A stretch of 16,453 nt of DNA, from NCBI GenBank assembly GCA_041675005.1, contig JBAYUQ010000035.1, positions 1 to 16,453 of the forward strand, given 5' to 3'. The notes below the pieces were generated by a model. The model was not told the DNA's origin. It ran no database searches and saw nothing but the letters and a program-made list of their open reading frames with translations. The stretch comes from PGYR01 sp041675005. GTDB taxonomy: Bacteria; Bacteroidota; Ignavibacteria; Kapaibacteriales; UBA2268. Positions 1-7,244 of the stretch are shown one piece after another (the first letter of the stretch is position 1; each line of letters starts with the position of its first letter). The translations under genes were made by a program, and so were the position numbers.

Positions 1-182
1 GCGACTGAAAGGAATGCAGGAACTGTGGCTGCTACACTAGTTACTGTTCCTGATGTGGCAGGATTAACCCAAGATGGAGCCGTTCCTCCATTAGAGGTCA
101 AGACTTGTCCTGATGTTCCTGTACCGAAACCATTAGCTATAGATTGAGGGGCACTTACTAGATTTACCCAAGTAGTGGACAT
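1..182 (-). CDS. Fibre-like protein, N-terminal part (cut by window edge)
   Basis: The reading frame opens at an ATG at 182 and runs leftward off the window, so only about 60 N-terminal residues are visible. They include GFGTGTSGQVLTSNGG, followed by a block SGTVTSVAATVPAFLSV that is nearly identical to one inside the complete fibre gene to its right. Bases 1-53 align with 1093-1145 of that gene with few mismatches. The GQVLTxxGGxPxW pattern is typical of phage tail-fibre and receptor-binding proteins. The AATATATGTC motif just upstream matches the late-type motif of the capsid genes. Role inferred: a second, paralogous host-attachment fibre. Confidence 0.7.
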   Translation of the reverse strand, partial: MSTTWVNLVSAPQSIANGFGTGTSGQVLTSNGGTAPSWVNPATSGTVTSVAATVPAFLSV

Positions 183-194
183 TTTATAATTAAA

Positions 195-204
195 GACATA
201 TATT
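195..204 (-). promoter_or_regulatory. Late-type promoter motif of the left-edge fibre gene
   Basis: On the minus strand this reads AATATATGTC, 12 nt before the ATG at 182. It matches the motif before MCP and the other structural genes. Assigned by eye only. Confidence 0.45.
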
Positions 205-209
205 TTGTT

Positions 210-1502
210 CTAAATTGTTATCCAACCACCAGCTGTATTATCTGTAAGCGACACATTAGTCAGGTATATTCCAGTTCCAGAAGAAAGAGTTACTACTGGT
301 GCTGTAGAATTACTAGTTATCGATACAGGTACACTGCTTGAATTTTTGACAAGGTACTGCATTCCAAGAACAGAAAATGTTGTAACGTCTGGAAGCTGTA
401 ATACTTTACCTGCAGTGCTTCCTGTAAGATTTGTTATTTGAGGAGACGTTACAAGTAAAGTGGTTGTAGAGGCGGCAGTAACAATTGATTGAAAGCCAGA
501 ATGAAAACTATTTGATCGAAGATTAGCATTTGAGGTCCATGCCGCATATGTGGAGGCAACAGGTGCTGAAGGAAGTGTAATCAAACCGGTTCCTCCAAAA
601 GTGATTGGTAGACCTGTTGTTGCGGTGGTACTGATTGACCTTGACCTGAGCCAAATCGAATCACCAGTGGTACTTGTAGCCGTATAAGTACAACTCTGCC
701 CGATGGAGAGGACATCCAGAGTTGTAAGTCCTGCACTTTGAACAGTGAGTGTACCTGATCCGGCTTGTTTTGTGATTTGAAACTGTAAGCCAATGTCAGC
801 TGTGGCAATTGAAGGGAGGACATAAGTGTTTGAATTGTTGTTTGTGATATTATGATTTCGAGTTGAAGCCTTCGTCAGGGTGATTGTGGCCCCAGAACCT
901 GCAGCGTTATCATTTGTTGCTTTAGCCAAGACATTGTTTCCGAATAAATTAACATTTGCATCCCAAGCAGCATATGTAGAGGCTGCTGCAGTCGTAGGAA
1001 CTGACGTTGTTCCAGTACCTCCATTAGCTATTGGAAGAGGTGTTCCTGACAGTGTGAATGCTAGAGTTCCAGAGGTTGTGATGGGTGATCCCGCGACTGA
1101 TAAGAATGCAGGTACTGTAGCTGCAACACTAGTAACTGTTCCAGAACCTGAAGCCCCAGTCTGCCATGTAGGTAATCCTCCAGACAGTGTAAGTACTTGC
1201 CCGTTAGTTCCAGAAGCCAACCGAGTACCTGCCCCAGAGGCGCCCCCATAAATTAAATCTCCTGATGCAGTCATTGGACTCAGAGCATTGAATGCTGCTG
1301 ATGCTGTTGAAGCACCTGTTCCACCACTACTCAGAGGAAGTGGAGTCCCAGACAGTGTGAATGCTAGAGTTCCAGCAGATGTGATTGGGCCACCACTCAC
1401 ACTCATGAATGCAGGGACAGTAGCATCAATCCTATAAACACTTCCGGCAGGAAACGGATTAGTTCCTTTTTGGTCACTACCTCCAGGGCCTTGATGACTC
1501 AT
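210..1502 (-). CDS. Phage-tail-fibre-like repetitive attachment protein (430 aa)
   Basis: A 430-residue protein very rich in Gly, Ser, Thr and Ala, with no signal peptide. Residues about 24-60 and 120-165 are two copies of one module (ATVPAFxSVxGxPIT, then GTLAFTLSGTPLP, then GGTG). Between them lies GDLIYGGASGAGTRLASGTNGQVL, a pattern widespread in phage tail fibres and also seen in some giant-virus fibres. A second repeated element, ASTYAAWxxNxNL, occurs twice further on, and the C-terminus is beta-rich (ending GGWITI). The proposed role is a trimeric virion spike that binds the host surface. The gene is transcribed away from MCP and has a late-type motif upstream. DNA-level direct repeats inside it and homology to the partial gene at the left edge suggest it changes by recombination. 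Confidence 0.75.
   Translation of the reverse strand: MSHQGPGGSDQKGTNPFPAGSVYRIDATVPAFMSVSGGPITSAGTLAFTLSGTPLPLSSGGTGASTASAAFNALSPMTASGDLIYGGASGAGTRLASGTNGQVLTLSGGLPTWQTGASGSGTVTSVAATVPAFLSVAGSPITTSGTLAFTLSGTPLPIANGGTGTTSVPTTAAASTYAAWDANVNLFGNNVLAKATNDNAAGSGATITLTKASTRNHNITNNNSNTYVLPSIATADIGLQFQITKQAGSGTLTVQSAGLTTLDVLSIGQSCTYTATSTTGDSIWLRSRSISTTATTGLPITFGGTGLITLPSAPVASTYAAWTSNANLRSNSFHSGFQSIVTAASTTTLLVTSPQITNLTGSTAGKVLQLPDVTTFSVLGMQYLVKNSSSVPVSITSNSTAPVVTLSSGTGIYLTNVSLTDNTAGGWITI
1048..1072. repeat. Direct repeat inside fibre gene, copy A
   Basis: This 25-base stretch recurs exactly at 1351-1375. It encodes part of the GTLAFTLSGTPLP module. The surrounding 100 bases are also similar but diverged. 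Confidence 0.85.
1351..1375. repeat. Direct repeat inside fibre gene, copy B
   Basis: Exact second copy of 1048-1072, about 300 bases away, in the more N-terminal module. Such repeats can mediate deletion or exchange of fibre modules. Confidence 0.85.
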
Positions 1503-1513
1503 ATTTATTTATT

Positions 1514-1527
1514 AACAACATATATAT
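1514..1527 (-). promoter_or_regulatory. Late-type promoter motif of the fibre gene
   Basis: On the minus strand this reads ATATATATGTTGTT, 11 nt before the fibre ATG. The core ATATATGTTGTT is also present before the basic-protein gene that starts at 14108. Confidence 0.5.
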
Positions 1528-1530
1528 TTA

Positions 1531-1725
1531 TTAACCAGTATCTACCCTATTCTCCAAAGGCACTTCATCACTCTCTTCAGACTTTATACAATACAAACAC
1601 CTATGAAGCTGGGTTATAGCATTTGCAGGACAACTCTTTATCCATGCAAGTGTTTCACTTGTAATTAACATTGCACTCAGTGCTGCACCTAAAAGCAGGT
1701 ACCACGTATTCAGTTCGTCAGACAT
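1531..1725 (-). CDS. Small single-pass membrane protein (64 aa)
   Basis: Unrecognised. Residues about 8-29 (WYLLLGAALSAMLITSETLAW) form one hydrophobic segment, followed by a short tail with four cysteines (KSC, HRCLYC) and an acidic end. The gene lies between the fibre gene and MCP. Its ATG is only 28 bases from the divergent MCP start, so the two share one short AT-rich promoter region. By size and position it could be a minor membrane-active virion protein, but nothing shows this directly. Confidence 0.5.
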   Translation of the reverse strand: MSDELNTWYLLLGAALSAMLITSETLAWIKSCPANAITQLHRCLYCIKSEESDEVPLENRVDTG

Positions 1726-1734
1726 AATATATGT
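1726..1734 (+). promoter_or_regulatory. Late-type promoter motif of MCP
   Basis: AATATATGT, 19 nt before the MCP ATG, inside the 28-base divergent spacer. The spacer also contains GTATACTAATATAC. Confidence 0.45.
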
Positions 1735-1753
1735 AAGCGTATACTAATATACA

Positions 1754-3896
1754 ATGTCAGCCCACTTTAAATGGTACCCCGCCGATGAAGAAGCCACCAT
1801 TCCTTGGAATGCTAGGTATTCTTTCCCCTCTCAAGCCAACAAGGCGACAAAGATCACATCTAGAATTCCTCCAAAGAATGGAATGACATTTAATCCAGGT
1901 AATGTAATTAGGGTAGAGTACCCAGCTCAGGGTTACATTAACCCAATCAATACTACGTTTGAGTTTGATCTTACCTTGACCTCATATGGTACTCCTGGTC
2001 AAGCTGTTGTCAGGATGCAGAATAATGTTCAATCAATTTTTTCTAGGTTAAGGCTATTGTACGGTGCGACCCCGCTAGAGGATATTATCAATTATAATGT
2101 TATTGTTCGTGCCTTGACTGAATGGACCTCTACAAATCAGTCTGGATGCCTGGATCAAACTAGTATATCTGAGGGGATTGCAGGAAGCGTTTACGGTCAA
2201 GTCGGTGATGGTTCAGCTTCAGGGCTCATTAACGGTCGTCAGGCCTACATTCAAGGAATTGATGGAACTGCTACTGGTTTCGGTACTGTCCCGAATCAAC
2301 AGGGTTCACTCGTTGGTTACCCTCAGGCTACTACATGTACACGAAGATACCAGGTCAATCTAGGGCTGGGGATGTTGACTCAGGATAAACTTATCCCTGT
2401 CAAATTCATGGCATCTCAACTTGCTATTGAACTAACCCTTGCACAAGAGAGTGAATGTATCTTGGTCGTTAGTAATGCTGGTGCTTCTGGGTCTCTCCCA
2501 ACCTACCAGGTCACCAACTTTAACATGATCCCTGAAATCTTGGAATTTGATTCATCTTATGATGCAATCTTTCTTAAAGGTTTGCAAGGCGGTGGTGTAC
2601 CAATTAAATTTTCGTCCTGGCACACATTTATCTTTACGACGGGTGGGGCTAGTAACATTAACCTTTTGGTTCAAGAGAGATCAAGAAGTGTAAAGGCTTT
2701 GTTTGCTGTACAACGTAGAAATCCATCCTCTATCCTTCAGGATCAAGGTGCCCTACTTTTCAACTCTGCCACGTCAGGTACCTTGCAGGATTTCCAATTC
2801 AGGATTGGTGGCAGGTAACATTTTATCATTTATTAAATCTCTAGATATTTCCCTGCTCAGCCTGTTCAATGTAGCAGTCAAGTTGGGTCAAGTGTTTCTA
2901 ATGGTGGGTGTGAAGCATATGTCGAACTTCAAAAGGCTCTTAACATTGTTGGCGACTATAGGCTAAGTACCAGCACCAACTTGCTTAGATGGGCAGAGAC
3001 AAATGTTTCACAAGTGGTTAATGGTCTTGTAACAACGGCTCAAGAATCTGATTATGGAGTTTACCCATTGCAAAAAACCTCTAATGGTCTAGCAACCTAT
3101 AATTCTGTGGCTGCTCCTCTAGCAGGTAACGTTGGGTCATCATGCTTTGCCATGTCTACTGATATGGAAACATCTAACGGTATTGAGATTTCAGGTCTTA
3201 ATGCTGAGGAACAGGTATTAATTTTTTATTTTTCTGTGAGTATTGTGCGTCTTTATTACATGTTCTCTAGCTGTCATGTACATCAAATTATCAAGAACAT
3301 TGTTATCACGATTTCCGTCAATATGATCAACCTGTAAATGTGATATACCGTTAAAACATTCCATGATTACACGATGTGTAAGCTTAGATAACTTTACTCC
3401 TTCATGAACAATGCCTATAGTTCTGTAACCAGATCTTTGTAAGTAACCAATAGTTATTGCACCTGTATTGAACATAATTCTACCAAGATTGGATGCTTTA
3501 ACATTGAACACAGGGTGATTATTCCAAACTTCATCAGTAATTGTTTCGTCTACATATTTCCATTTAAAACCACCACTGGATTTATAGCGTCCTACTAGGC
3601 ATGATGATATTCCACGTCTCTCAATTCCTAATGAATTTGCGGCATCTGTAGTAGACAACCATGTATCGATTTCGTTGTCATCATGATCAAGCTGAATTAT
3701 TTTTCTTTTATGTACCATAAAGAGCGAAAGAACATTCATCAACTATTTATAGGATTTTTAATATTTTTAGAGTGATATAGCCTTGATTGCTCACTGGTCA
3801 AATGCTCAACAACTCGGTTATAATTTGGAAGTGTACTCGTTTATTGATCTCATGATCATTTTGAGGGCGAATAATGTTTTAGAGTTAATTCAATAA
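1754..3896 (+). CDS. MCP: Major capsid protein, three exons (518 aa)
   Basis: Proposed CDS is join(1754..2814, 2845..3214, 3771..3896), 1557 nt, 518 aa. The N-terminal region (GMTFNPGNVIRVEYPAQGYINPINTTFEFDLTL, then VQSIFSRLRLLYGATPLEDIINYNVIVRALTEWT) resembles the double-jelly-roll capsid proteins of polinton-like viruses, from memory. Unspliced, the frame stops after FRIGGR. Removing 30 nt continues it as FRIGGR-YFPAQPVQCSSQ. The second exon ends in GLNAEEQ and resumes after a 556-nt intron as SDIALIAHWSNAQQ, ending LELIQ. The total length is normal for this family, whereas the unspliced 354-aa frame would be truncated. The product forms the pseudo-hexameric capsomers. The minor capsid gene follows 20 bases later. 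Confidence 0.85.
2815..2844 (+). other. 30-nt spliceosomal-type intron in MCP
   Basis: Begins GTAACATT and ends AAATCTCTAG, with a possible branch site ATTAA about 10 nt before the AG. It contains an in-frame stop (TAA at 2816-2818). Removing exactly 30 nt keeps the frame and joins IGG-R-YFPAQP. Alternative acceptors at 2860, 2874 and 2877 either break the frame or lose the YFPAQP segment, so 2844 is preferred. The 3' end resembles that of the 27-nt ATPase intron. Confidence 0.75.
3218..3718 (-). CDS. HNH homing endonuclease in MCP intron, antisense (166 aa)
   Basis: Residues about 20-53 (WLSTTDAANSLGIERRGIS through GGFKW) look like a NUMOD1 DNA-binding helix-turn-helix. Residues about 65-80 look NUMOD4-like. 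The nuclease core follows: H115, then VDHIDGNRDNNVLDNL at 130-145, with D131, H132 and N136. Such enzymes cut intron-less alleles and spread the intron by repair. I chose the second Met (3718) because a TATAAATA at 3744-3751 on this strand lies 33 nt upstream, the spacing seen at other TATA genes here. Starting at 3742 would add 8 residues. The gene is opposite in strand to MCP, so it needs its own transcript. Confidence 0.85.
   Translation of the reverse strand: MVHKRKIIQLDHDDNEIDTWLSTTDAANSLGIERRGISSCLVGRYKSSGGFKWKYVDETITDEVWNNHPVFNVKASNLGRIMFNTGAITIGYLQRSGYRTIGIVHEGVKLSKLTHRVIMECFNGISHLQVDHIDGNRDNNVLDNLMYMTAREHVIKTHNTHRKIKN
3744..3751 (-). promoter_or_regulatory. TATA box of the MCP-intron HNH gene
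   Basis: On the minus strand this reads TATAAATA, 33 nt before the ATG at 3718. It lies about 20 bases from the MCP 3' splice site, so the 3' end of the intron appears to serve as both acceptor region and promoter. Confidence 0.45.
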
Positions 3897-3897
3897 A

Positions 3898-3907
3898 TGT
3901 ATGTTGT
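3898..3907 (+). promoter_or_regulatory. Late-type promoter motif of the minor capsid gene
   Basis: TGTATGTTGT just after the MCP stop and 9 nt before the next ATG. The layout TGTATGT, A/T-rich, TATAA, ATG is shared with the lyase gene at 14381. Confidence 0.5.
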
Positions 3908-3916
3908 ATATTATAA

Positions 3917-4888
3917 ATGTCTACTGGTACAAACTTTGGTCTCAATGATTCTCTAGAGTATACAGAGTTTGAACTTGATTCGTGGGATTGCTTACAGTCA
4001 TACAATTCTCAGTATACAAATTCAAATTGGCCAAAATTCTTGCTCGGTAAACCCCTCAATAATGTAGCGGCAATCAAAATCCTTGAGGCTCAAATCCCTT
4101 TTTCATACTATGTTTTCAATACCTCCAACAATACATTCCAACTACAAGAATTCACATCTAACGGCTCTGTTCCAAGCGCTATTGCTAATGTTGTCATACC
4201 TCCTGGAAATTATTTCATGGATTCATTCCCTGATGTCCTTGCCCTAGCACTAGAGGATGCCTCACCTAATAATTTCTTGTACGCCGTCACTTATTCAGCT
4301 GTCACCCAAAAGCTTACAATCATTAGCGGAAACAATGCTCTATCAAATTATTTCACTCTAACATTTGGATCCAACTATCTCGACAAGGGTGTAACTAATC
4401 CTCGTATCATGCTTGGGTTTAATGCTGCTGTAAACAATTCTCATCCAGGTAATGGGAGTCTAGACAGTCAAAATATTACAGCACCTATGGTTGCTCAAAT
4501 TACTGGACCAAATTATATTTACATTAATTCACGGACACTTGGTCCTCTAATGAAAACTTTTCTACCAGGTAATGGTATTGTTAATCCTACTGGAGCAGGA
4601 GCAGATGGACCTCATATGGCAAAACTTCCCATGACAGTTAATCCAAATACTGTATTCAATTGGATTGACCCAAATCCACTCATGTGGTTTGATGTTGGAA
4701 ACACTACATTCTCTGGCGCATTTGATTTCTACATTACACTAGGCACTAACGAGACGCCTCTAGATTTCAATGGAAACGCATTCTCTCTTAAACTGGGTGT
4801 ACTTACAAACTCATCATCCCATAATGATTATTTGGGTGGAGGAAAAGAGGTAGAACGAGTAATGAAACGAGTAAGAGGTAGTGGATAG
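3917..4888 (+). CDS. Minor capsid (penton) protein (323 aa)
   Basis: Starts 20 bases after the MCP stop, the usual position of the penton-base gene in polintons, PLVs and virophages. The opening MSTGTNFGLNDSLEYTEFELDSWDCLQSYNSQYTNSNWPKFLLGKPLNNVAAIKILEAQIPFSYYVFN has features I associate with PLV penton proteins: the early W-P-x-F and the VAAIKILEAQIPFSYYVFN strand. The rest is beta-rich with many Asn and Thr, as expected of a single jelly roll. The C-terminus (GGGKEVERVMKRVRGSG) is basic and glycine-rich and could be a flexible internal tail. The product would sit at the capsid vertices. Identification rests on position plus family resemblance. Confidence 0.75.
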   Translation: MSTGTNFGLNDSLEYTEFELDSWDCLQSYNSQYTNSNWPKFLLGKPLNNVAAIKILEAQIPFSYYVFNTSNNTFQLQEFTSNGSVPSAIANVVIPPGNYFMDSFPDVLALALEDASPNNFLYAVTYSAVTQKLTIISGNNALSNYFTLTFGSNYLDKGVTNPRIMLGFNAAVNNSHPGNGSLDSQNITAPMVAQITGPNYIYINSRTLGPLMKTFLPGNGIVNPTGAGADGPHMAKLPMTVNPNTVFNWIDPNPLMWFDVGNTTFSGAFDFYITLGTNETPLDFNGNAFSLKLGVLTNSSSHNDYLGGGKEVERVMKRVRGSG

Positions 4889-4890
4889 AT

Positions 4891-5214
4891 TTATTTGCTA
4901 ATATATTTTTCACAATATCTACTCTTTTTGTTTTGAAACAAATCAATTACTACATCGTCTGCTAAATCGGGGTAACAAAACCATCTTCCGTCTTCTTTTA
5001 TCCATCTACCGACAGCTCTATTCTTGTAATTTAAACTGCGACATAATCGACGTGTTATAATAAAATCCAAGTCTTTAAAATAATGATGATGTGACCATAT
5101 TGTCTTGTGTAACTGTATTGTACTAATTTTTTCTATATGCTTAATCCAAGGTTCAGCATATGTTATCCAGATATAGAATTTAAGGTCATCAGGCAATTTT
5201 TTGAATATCTCCAT
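4891..5214 (-). CDS. F-box-like small protein, paralog 1 (107 aa)
   Basis: Starts MEIFKKLPDDLKFYIWITYAEPWIKHIEKISTIQLHKTI. The LPxxLxxxIW stretch resembles the first helix of an F-box. It aligns end to end with the next gene (EPWIxHxxKxxxIQxxKTI, then a shared C-terminus DLFQxKKSRxxEKYIxK), so the two are a tandem duplication. I chose the internal Met at 5214 because both paralogs begin MEI there with the same upstream bases; the open frame extends to 5265. A TATATAAAAAGG lies roughly 30-40 nt upstream on this strand, as in early-type promoters. Function unknown; if truly F-box-like, it would redirect host ubiquitin ligases. Confidence 0.6.
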   Translation of the reverse strand: MEIFKKLPDDLKFYIWITYAEPWIKHIEKISTIQLHKTIWSHHHYFKDLDFIITRRLCRSLNYKNRAVGRWIKEDGRWFCYPDLADDVVIDLFQNKKSRYCEKYISK

Positions 5215-5255
5215 ATAATGGGAAAAAGTAAATATACACCTTTTTATATAAGAAT

Positions 5256-5594
5256 TTATTTCCAAATATATTTTTCAGGATCTCTACTCTTTTTGCCTTG
5301 AAACAAATCAATCACTCTAATATCTGGAGCCATACAATCATGTAGCCATTTTTTACCCTCTCCTTTAAACCACATTCCTTTAAAACTTATACCATATGAT
5401 TGATTCAATATGTAGTGTGTTAGGAAGAATCCTTTGACGTGATTTTCATGTACTGATAATCGTCCGCTACCGTCGTAGATTGTTTTCATCATTTGAATAT
5501 TTTGTACTTTATCCCAGTGCATGATCCATGGTTCAAGGTATGACCTCCATATTCTCCATCGTAACTCTTCTGGTAAATGTGTCATTATCTCCAT
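5256..5594 (-). CDS. F-box-like small protein, paralog 2 (112 aa)
   Basis: Starts MEIMTHLPEELRWRIWRSYLEPWIMHWDKVQNIQMMKTI, close to the F-box pattern LPxExLxxIW. It ends with DLFQGKKSRDPEKYIWK, matching the neighbouring gene. The region between (GISFKGMWFKGEGKKWLHD) is diverged. Its ATG is 24 bases from the divergent start at 5619, so the intergenic region is very short. Role unknown; an adaptor to host Skp1-type ligases is a guess from the N-terminal helix alone. Confidence 0.6.
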   Translation of the reverse strand: MEIMTHLPEELRWRIWRSYLEPWIMHWDKVQNIQMMKTIYDGSGRLSVHENHVKGFFLTHYILNQSYGISFKGMWFKGEGKKWLHDCMAPDIRVIDLFQGKKSRDPEKYIWK

Positions 5595-5599
5595 ATAAT

Positions 5600-5610
5600 T
5601 GTATGTGTAC
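5600..5610 (+). promoter_or_regulatory. Late-type promoter motif of the 5619 gene
   Basis: TGTATGTGTAC, 8 nt before the ATG at 5619, in the divergent spacer. It resembles the motif before the minor capsid gene. Confidence 0.45.
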
Positions 5611-5618
5611 TATTTGTA

Positions 5619-6257
5619 ATGGCAGCTCTTTCACTTTCGGTGGATGTATACCGCCCCTTAAATAGATGGGACCATGACTCGATTCGCCCTGGCGTAGTAG
5701 GTAGTGTTGGTGATTGCCTCCTTGTCGAACGCCTCAAAAGCTCCCTTCCTGGTGAATTCCGATATGAGAGAAGTGGCTATGGGACACGTGAAAGTGATAA
5801 AGGTAGCAACGTCCAAAACGGTGCCCTCCAAAATCATTTTGGGTCAGCAGGTCCATATGTAAAAGATTCAGCGTGGGGTGGGCGAAGGAGATTTAAAACA
5901 CGTCACGGTTATATTTTCCAGAATATTCAACCAGAGGATCGAATGATAAACACAGAGATGGCAAGTACAGGAAGGTGGGATTGGAATGATCAAATTGCTC
6001 AAGTGAATCATTCGAATACAGAGTCACGATTATTTGCTATGCCTGCAGGTGTTAATGGTCCCACCAATGGACTTACCAGAGGTGGTAACTTTCCTCGTAT
6101 AACAGATATTGTTGAGGAATCTGGGATGCCAATGTACCAACCAAACTTTAAACCTGGTGACTCTACCCAGAGCTTCTCTGCTCAGGAACCTGTAGGATTA
6201 GGTAATTTTAGATCAGGGTATTCTAGGGCTTATGCAAAGGGTGTGCGGAGAAGATAA
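5619..6257 (+). CDS. Probable virion protein, unknown (212 aa)
   Basis: Starts MAALSLSVDVYRPLNRWDHDS; the open frame extends upstream, but this Met follows a late-type motif. It is rich in Gly, Asn and Arg, with several aromatic positions (RWDWNDQI, GYIFQNIQPEDRM), and ends in a basic tail GYSRAYAKGVRRR. There is no membrane segment or signal peptide. It lies in a + strand run of three genes in the structural block between penton and packaging ATPase, so a capsid-associated or DNA-associated role is likely. The basic C-terminus resembles that of the minor capsid protein. I do not recognise the family. Confidence 0.6.
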   Translation: MAALSLSVDVYRPLNRWDHDSIRPGVVGSVGDCLLVERLKSSLPGEFRYERSGYGTRESDKGSNVQNGALQNHFGSAGPYVKDSAWGGRRRFKTRHGYIFQNIQPEDRMINTEMASTGRWDWNDQIAQVNHSNTESRLFAMPAGVNGPTNGLTRGGNFPRITDIVEESGMPMYQPNFKPGDSTQSFSAQEPVGLGNFRSGYSRAYAKGVRRR

Positions 6258-6277
6258 TGTAGGTTAGTAATAGATGT

Positions 6278-7237
6278 ATGTATAAAATAAATCGTGGTAT
6301 TGCAAATATTAGTACTGCACGTACTCCTAAAGCAAAGATCTCTGGATCAAGTGTTGGCTTGATGAAGAGTGGAGGAGTCCCTTCAGGAAGTATATCTAAT
6401 GCTGGTCATCGAACAGATGATGAATTCCTAAATCCTGCAGTACTATCATCCTTTCATAATTACGTTGATGAATCCGTTATTGCAAATATGCCAGAAGATC
6501 AATCTGTATCTCACCCATCATTCTCTGGACGTCAAGATACTACAGGTTTCATTCATGTACCTCAATCAACTGAAGCAAGTCTTGCGCCACAATCATTCAT
6601 GTATAAACAATCAGACCTAGATATGAATACCAAGAAAGCTCCAGTAGGTAATCGTAATGCTGGAGAACCAAAGATATCTACAGTTGGTAATCCAGGCTTG
6701 CAAGAAGACTCGTCTCAAGTTCGTCGGAGAACTGGGCGTGTCCTTAAAGGTCTTGCAGGTACAGCCTTGGCTGCAGGAGCCTTATACGGCGGATATCAAT
6801 ACTATAAACATAATCCAGGCTTTTCTAAGCTCTTGATGACTGCTGGAGGAGCTGTACGAGATGCTCATAGTGTAACTCTATCTGCTCTAAACCGTGGCGC
6901 TGAAGCTGTGGCAAGAACTGCTCATGCTGCACGTAATGCAGAATTCATCCACTCAAACCAGATGCAAGGTATAGAACCCGTATGGATGAGAGAAGCCAAT
7001 ACACCAAACTTAGTGAATGCTAGTGACATTGTATCAAGGACTCTAGAAATTGGTGGTCATATCGGTGGACTTGTTGGACCGTCTATAGTTGAAAATCTTG
7101 TCCGACGTGGTGTTGCATCTTACAATGGCCCGCGAACTAGACCTAATCGTGTAGAGAGTGTAAGTACAGGTAGAAAACGACGTGCATCTAATTCAGACCT
7201 TCGTGTTGGAAGAGATGTTAAATTTAAAAATAGTTAA
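6278..7237 (+). CDS. Probable virion protein with membrane segment (319 aa)
   Basis: The N-terminal half is polar and Ser/Gly/Pro-rich. Residues about 149-181 (RRRTGRVLKGLAGTALAAGALYGGYQYYKHNPG) are a basic stretch followed by a Gly/Ala-rich hydrophobic helix that could cross or disrupt a membrane. An Ala-rich amphipathic part follows (AVRDAHSVTLSALNRGAEAVARTAHAARNA). The C-terminus is basic with an NLS-like GRKRRASNSDLRVGRDVKFKN. The basic-helix-GxxYY arrangement recurs in the protein encoded at 11674-12078. This recalls membrane-lytic minor proteins of adenovirus-like viruses, but by design rather than homology. It follows the 5619 gene by 20 bases. Confidence 0.65.
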   Translation: MYKINRGIANISTARTPKAKISGSSVGLMKSGGVPSGSISNAGHRTDDEFLNPAVLSSFHNYVDESVIANMPEDQSVSHPSFSGRQDTTGFIHVPQSTEASLAPQSFMYKQSDLDMNTKKAPVGNRNAGEPKISTVGNPGLQEDSSQVRRRTGRVLKGLAGTALAAGALYGGYQYYKHNPGFSKLLMTAGGAVRDAHSVTLSALNRGAEAVARTAHAARNAEFIHSNQMQGIEPVWMREANTPNLVNASDIVSRTLEIGGHIGGLVGPSIVENLVRRGVASYNGPRTRPNRVESVSTGRKRRASNSDLRVGRDVKFKNS

Positions 7238-7244
7238 TTATAAA

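Larger units (their letters stand above)
3215..3770 (+). other. 556-nt GT-AG intron in MCP carrying an antisense HNH gene
   Basis: The donor is CAG|GTATTAATTT and the acceptor TTTTTAATATTTTTAG|AGT, in phase 0. The two exons read continuously across it (GLNAEEQ-SDIALIAHW). An HNH endonuclease gene on the opposite strand fills almost all of it. Its stop codon lies 3 bases after the donor GT-A. I saw no group I or group II core sequences, and little space is left for them outside the ORF. Confidence 0.75.

Noticed and set aside
880..1251. 123-aa plus-strand open frame rich in Val, Pro and Ala
   Set aside because: It lies antisense to the fibre gene and mirrors its repetitive codons. It has no promoter motif or recognisable domain.
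1733..1760. Mini-intron-like GTAAGC...TACTAAT...CAG around the MCP start codon
   Set aside because: It would remove the MCP ATG. It is more simply the divergent promoter spacer; the splice-like words are probably coincidence in AT-rich DNA.
2815..2860. Alternative 46-nt MCP intron ending at CTCAG (2860)
   Set aside because: It breaks the frame (46 is not a multiple of 3) and loses YFPAQP. The acceptor at 2844 keeps both.
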